Notes under the pieces: generated by a model
What the model saw: the letters and a program-made list of their open reading frames with translations, nothing else
Databases searched by the model: none
What the model was told of the DNA's origin: nothing
Part shown: in pieces, positions 32,766-37,085 of the stretch
Layout of the letters: every line of letters begins with the position of its first letter
How positions within the stretch are numbered: position 1 is the stretch's first letter
Translations under genes and position numbers: made by a program
Source of the DNA: Saccoglossus kowalevskii
Lineage: Eukaryota; Hemichordata; Enteropneusta; Harrimaniidae
Reading direction: 5' to 3'
Assembly (NCBI RefSeq): GCF_000003605.2
Contig: NW_003129358.1
Span: 664,017-701,101 of the forward strand
DNA length: 37,085 bases

Positions 32766-32808
32766 CATTGGTTAGACCCATGTAAATTGATAAGTAGACA
32801 ACTAAAAG
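32766..32808 (+). CDS. FERM-domain protein, exon 3
   Basis: A 43-bp exon; acceptor TTGTTCTCCACAG, donor G|GTAAGT in phase 1. It encodes HWLDPCKLISRQLK plus the first base of the next codon. The HWLDP.K.I..Q.K motif directly follows DYFGLR..D.EKQ in FERM F1 lobes, so the order confirms exons 1-2-3. The Cys in HWLDPCK replaces a residue that is often Thr, Asn or Ser in relatives. The next exon would start the F1-F2 linker and is not found in the window. Confidence 0.9.
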
Positions 32809-32941
32809 GTAAGTGATATAAAGATTGGTGATTATTGTGAAGTGCACTTTCAAATTTTTTGTGAATTAAGAAACAATGTATGACCAAATGACAGCCATTT
32901 TTTCATGAAACCCAGTGTATCTCATTTCATTATACCGTCTT

Positions 32942-33310
32942 TGCTCTGTTAGAAGTACATCAATATTAGAAGTGCATCTCTGTTAGAAATGCATTAATAT
33001 TAGAAGCGCATCTCCATTAGAAGTGCATCTCAGTTAGAAGTGCATCAATATTAGAAGCGCATCTCCATTAGAAACGCATCACCATTAGAAGTGCCTCTCT
33101 GTTAGAAATGCATTAATATTAGAAGCGCATCTCCATTAAAAATGCATCACCATTAGAAGCGCATCTTTTTTAGAAATGCATCAATATTAGAAGCGCATCT
33201 TTATTAAAAACGCATCGCTATTTAGAGGCATACCTCTATAGGAAATGCATCAATATTAGAAGCGCATGAAAATGCATCGCCATTAGTAGTGCATTGCCAT
33301 TAGAAGCACA
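32942..33310. repeat. 17-18-bp minisatellite (ATTAGAAGYGCATCNCC)
   Basis: About twenty units of ATTAGAAGCGCATCTCC and variants (GTTAGAAGTGCATCAAT). A short related stretch occurs at 29531-29575, each preceded by TTTGCTCT. Confidence 0.9.
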
Positions 33311-33658
33311 GGTGTGTCCATATATGGTCATAAGAAGTCATATTTTGCTGCACAGTATTTTTGTTTTTTAGTGATAGCGTAAAGTAATCAAAAACATAGA
33401 AATGTGTTGAAGGTTCGTGGAACACATGATTATTATGCTTTGCACAATTGCATTTTTGAACTCTGCACGCAAACTGCTGCATACTTACTCTATTTGATTT
33501 AACCAAGGTGTTTAATTTATGACATGCTCAGTAAATTTTCATATTCTTCACAAGTGGATATATATAGGTAGGACAATGTACACGTACAATGTACAATGAT
33601 TTATGTTATTACAGAGCAGAGTATCTTGTTGCCATAGTAATTGCTCTAGACTTAAAAT

Positions 33659-33876
33659 GATACACTGTAGAATACTTTATTTTCGCTTGGAATTTATTTT
33701 TGCTATTTTCGCTGGAGGGATGATTCAATGAAAATAAAATCCAGCGAATATACCTTTTTTCCTATATTTCACATTAAACTCATCAAAAATCAGTGAAAAT
33801 AAATTCCATACAAAACGTCCAAAAAGCCTTTTCAGCGAAAATTAATTCCAGCGAAAATAAAGTATTCCACAGTATC
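33659..33876. mobile_element. MITE-like element with about 36-bp terminal inverted repeats
   Basis: The left end GATACACTGTAGAATACTTT and the right end AAAGTATTCCACAGTATC are near reverse complements, extending inward through TATTTTCGCT and GGAATT. It is 218 bp long with no ORF. A partial copy lies at 27490-27600. Confidence 0.75.
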
Positions 33877-33974
33877 AGAATTGTGAACTCAAGGGAGATA
33901 TATTTTGTTGATAATCCATCTGTGGATTGAGAAGACCATCCAGATCATATCATTTATGTGTTACACAGTGTAAC

Positions 33975-34104
33975 TTAAAGCGCGGTGGTCGTCACGCAGC
34001 GCGTTATCGATTTTCATGTAAATAAACAATGTATTTTACATGCGTTGGATGTGCTATGAGTCCCATATCGAACAGGACGCGGCGCGACGACTGCCGCCCT
34101 TTAA
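33975..34104. mobile_element. TTAA-flanked MITE (short form, reverse orientation)
   Basis: TTAAAGCGCGGTGGTCGTC at the left and GACGACTGCCGCCCTTTAA at the right give a near-perfect 19-base inverted pair including TTAA. At 130 bp, this and 36683-36816 are the best-preserved copies. Confidence 0.88.
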
Positions 34105-34474
34105 ATAATCTTTACAATGATTATATATAGTAGTCTTTCTTTCTTTGCCTTTAACATAGATTATGGCAAATCTGTATGAATACAACATGTCTTTTTTTAA
34201 GTTGTAAATTTTTGTGGTTATATTTAATTCAAAAATTATTTAACACTTTTTCAAACTGTTATCGATCTTTATTTATATATATATATATCACTTGTATTAG
34301 TTGTTGCAAATTGTATATCTGTATTATTCAAAAAGTGGCTTCTATGCCCGAATTACCCATAAATGTTACAATTTTTAGCTTCTTTATAATGTAGATTTAA
34401 ATTTAAACAAGAGTTTTTGATTTGCTATTGGGATGCTCTTTTGTAGTGCCATCTATGCATAAAGCCGATTGCGA

Positions 34475-34500
34475 GGGGGGAAAGAGGGGGGCAAGAGGGG
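34475..34500 (+). other. G-rich tract, possible G-quadruplex
   Basis: Three G runs of 6, 6 and 4 separated by AAAGA and CAAGA on the coding strand of intron 3. Splitting a six-G run could supply a fourth tract. Structure is inferred only. Confidence 0.4.
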
Positions 34501-36682
34501 TAGCTGGTACAGTTTTACGGGAAATAAAAAGGGCTTTTTACAATTTACAAGGGAAAAAAAGACGTTTTTACAGTGAAAATTTAATTTTGTAGTGAATTGT
34601 GTCATCTAGTCGTTTTACAGTTTCGAAAATGTAATTTCCCTGGATTATTCTTTACGACTTTTTTTATTTGGATGTAAATTCTTGTACATACCGAGAAAAA
34701 TGACACATTTTTACAGTGTACGAAAAAAATATTTGATTGATTGTGATGTACGTCTAGCCTGTGATTACAGAATTACGGATTTTTTTTTCAATTTATGTTG
34801 TACAAACAAAAAAATATTACAATATTATTATTATTATTATTGAACGAAAATAACCCTTGCCCCCCTTTGATTGCTGATTGGATGCTGGGGTCAGTTTGTA
34901 CTTCTAATTATCTGCATCTTTCAAAATCACTGTTGCTGCGATTGGTGGAATGGTTTTCAACTGCCATTTTGAATTTCTAAAATTTATTTAAATATTTATA
35001 AATTAACAATAAATCTCATCCATGGGTAATCAGAAAAGTGTGTACAATATATGCAAAATACATTGTTTACACAAAATTCAAACTCATACTGCGCAATAAC
35101 TGTGCTGCTTTTAGTAACGGCAAAATTAAAGATTTTGATATACAATAGTTTTACTATGTATGAAACTTAGAGATGTCTTAATTGAAAAATATCCTGACAT
35201 ATACCACTATAAAATATGACATAAGGTATCATTTCAACTTGTTGCTTTCTTCTGTAATTGAGAAAATAAATATAAATATTTTTACAGTTTATGATCAAAA
35301 ATTTCCATACGCCAAAAAGTCACAGTAACTTTTCAAGAAATTACCTACTCAACCATTTTACACACCATCATTTTTTCTCAATACAATTTTGATTCCAATT
35401 TTGCAAATTTTTTCAATTTTATTTTTCAATTTTGAATTGAACATAATTTCCTATTTGTTACAGAAATTGATCAACATTTTTGGGAAAAAAATTTAGATGA
35501 AATTATTGAAATGTGCATGATGAAAGTTAACTTACATGTTCAAAATATTAAGTCTTCAAATCGTGAGTGTATATAAATGCATCAATATAACATAATTGAT
35601 GTTGTATAATTTCATATCAATGGAAAAGATAATTTATGTACATAGTTAATAGCACCTGCTACTGCAGTAATTACACACACTCTATGATCTATCTTTAAGT
35701 GTAATCGTTTCTGCAGCCCTATTAATGGCTGATTTAGTCTGGTCTCTTTTAATAGTTTCTGGTTAAATAAACTCAGGCTTATATCTTATTATAATATTAC
35801 ATGGCATATACATCTTTAAGTGTTCTAAACTGCACACCATTATTTTTCTAGGCAAAATTTCGGTGAAATATTTTGCAAACTTTTGTTTTCGTTAGTTAGT
35901 TTGGTTAGTTTTAGACCAAATGAAAGATAATTTCCTGTGATCGTATGACTGATTTAAATTTTGAAAAAAAATATGGATTCTGTGGATTTGTGAAAGATGA
36001 TTAAAAGCAGACATTGTCATTTTAACAGAAATGCAATAATTGGAAAGTTACAGAAAATTATATTTTATTTCTGTGTTTTGTTTCCCTGTAATTTTATGAA
36101 CGCTGAATCATGCAAATATTCTGAGGCCATGTTTCAAATTGTTTACGTACTCAAAATATTGTTTTAATATTTAAGTGTTAATATGACATTACATTGAGTA
36201 TAGAATATGACACGTATCAAAACTAATATTACATATCTTATTCGTCAACAATTGAAATAATAATCCATACACAGCTACTTAAGTTTAAAATACTCAGACG
36301 ATGTACATATTGTACAAAGTTATCAACATCATTGTATTGCCTCCATGTAAAAAAAATTAAATTGAGTATTAAAATAAAAAAACAAAAAATATACATGTAC
36401 TGGTATAGGGTGAATATTAATATTGTTGATTAATAATTAGTATGCTTCATTGAATCCAATATAGGATTGATTAATCTATAAAAATAGAACACAAAACAAT
36501 GAACGATGGCAGTAATCGATGTGTGACATTATATTGGTTGTGTGTCTATACAGTGCAGGGGAGATTGAGGGTTCAGTGGCTTGTCAGCTGCTGCTTAGCA
36601 TAGAAGAGTCACCTGGTCTTTCCTTCTCAGGATGACAGCAAATAATTCTTTGACGGGAAATGAGATGTTTCTGTATCATCTG

Positions 36683-36816
36683 TTAAATGGGCCGCAGTCG
36701 TCTCGCCGCGTCCTGTTCGATATGGGACTCATAGCGATGTATACAACGTGTGTAAAATACATTGTTTATTTACATGAAACTCGTACACACTCTACGCGAC
36801 GACCGCCGCGCTTTAA
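36683..36816. mobile_element. TTAA-flanked MITE (short form, forward orientation)
   Basis: TTAAATGGGCCGCAGTCGTC at the left and GACGACCGCCGCGCTTTAA at the right. The core is nearly identical to the copies at 13033 and 33975 (CTGTTCGATATGGGACTCAT; ACATTGTTTATTTACATGAA). A chance 76-codon ORF spans it. Confidence 0.88.
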
Positions 36817-37085
36817 TTATGCACGTAAAAGAACACAGTCACAATGGCGTCAAATATCATAGATTACCGCAGATTATCTGGAACTTTATTTGAAATGCAA
36901 AGCTGTATTTAGAGCAACAGTAGAATACTAATTAAATGTTATTTACGATTTATTGGCGTTTGCAAAAATAAAATTTCTAAATAGTCATTGTGATTTTAGG
37001 ACCCCTGAGTGAATTTGTTATTGCTACAAAAGTTTATAATTTTCACCGACGGTATTTGGATACTATTAAAACTTATCACTAGATT

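Larger units (their letters stand above)
32809..37085 (+). other. Intron 3 of the FERM gene (partial)
   Basis: Contains the 17-bp array, three MITE-type elements and a G-rich tract. From 34510 to 36680 I see AT-rich unique sequence, with one degraded MITE core near 35050-35095. No continuation of the FERM domain (such as an RVKFY-type motif) is visible before the right edge. Confidence 0.6.

Noticed and set aside
32345-32887. Minus-strand 180-codon ORF
   Set aside because: Crosses FERM exon 3 in antisense and includes MITE and tandem-repeat sequence. Composition is intron-like and no domain is seen.
32942-33310. CRISPR-like appearance of regular short repeats
   Set aside because: Units are contiguous, degenerate and without unique spacers, in eukaryotic intron sequence; this is a minisatellite.
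36605-36650. Good acceptor (CTTTCCTTCTCAG) as the next FERM exon
   Set aside because: The sequence after it meets stops quickly in the required phase and has no FERM F1/F2 motif.
1-37085. tRNA, rRNA, viral or retrotransposon coding genes
   Set aside because: No tRNA-type T-loop with paired arms, no rRNA-like block and no reverse transcriptase, integrase or transposase motif was seen in any frame I read.

Overview
This is AT-rich eukaryotic (metazoan) nuclear DNA: short exons with GT-AG introns, many microsatellites, tandem arrays and short inverted-repeat transposons. No bacterial, organellar or viral genes are visible. The domain content (CCP/sushi modules plus a Thr-rich tandem-repeat region, and a FERM gene) fits an invertebrate; a deuterostome such as a hemichordate is plausible, but the sequence does not prove it.

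Minus-strand gene (14205 down to 1, continuing off the left edge). I reconstruct a secreted or cell-surface protein. A first coding exon encodes a signal peptide (14205-14145). Seven single-exon sushi/CCP domains follow (7415-7224, 6518-6348, 5725-5543, 4980-4780, 4541-4350, 3939-3766, 3093-2890). Next comes a possible 30-bp exon (2803-2774), then a long Thr/Ser/Glu-rich exon (2302-1) that ends in near-identical 44-residue repeats. Every assigned junction is phase 1. That allows modules to be duplicated or skipped, and it links the distant signal-peptide exon to this gene. Two features stand out: a 51-bp in-frame tandem array that copies the end of one sushi exon together with its splice donor, and an apparent one-base frame break in the Thr-rich exon.

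Intron 1 of that gene (7416-14144) holds a 3.5-kb cytosine/adenine-rich 21-bp minisatellite with higher-order structure, and MITE-like elements. About 6.1 kb without a recognised gene (14206-20348) separates it from a divergent plus-strand gene.

Plus-strand gene (20349 onward, continuing off the right edge). Three exons (20349-20471, 27081-27185, 32766-32808) encode the start of a FERM domain, most like the FRMD3/FRMD5 group of band-4.1-related membrane-cytoskeleton adaptors. The rest of the gene lies beyond the window. Its introns contain most of the repeats, including copies of a TTAA-flanked MITE family found throughout the window, several other inverted-repeat elements, and tandem arrays with 17-, 20-, about 155- and 157-bp periods.

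The two genes are head to head, but nothing in the sequence shows a functional link. All exon calls come from reading splice sites, frames and domain motifs by eye, without transcript support.
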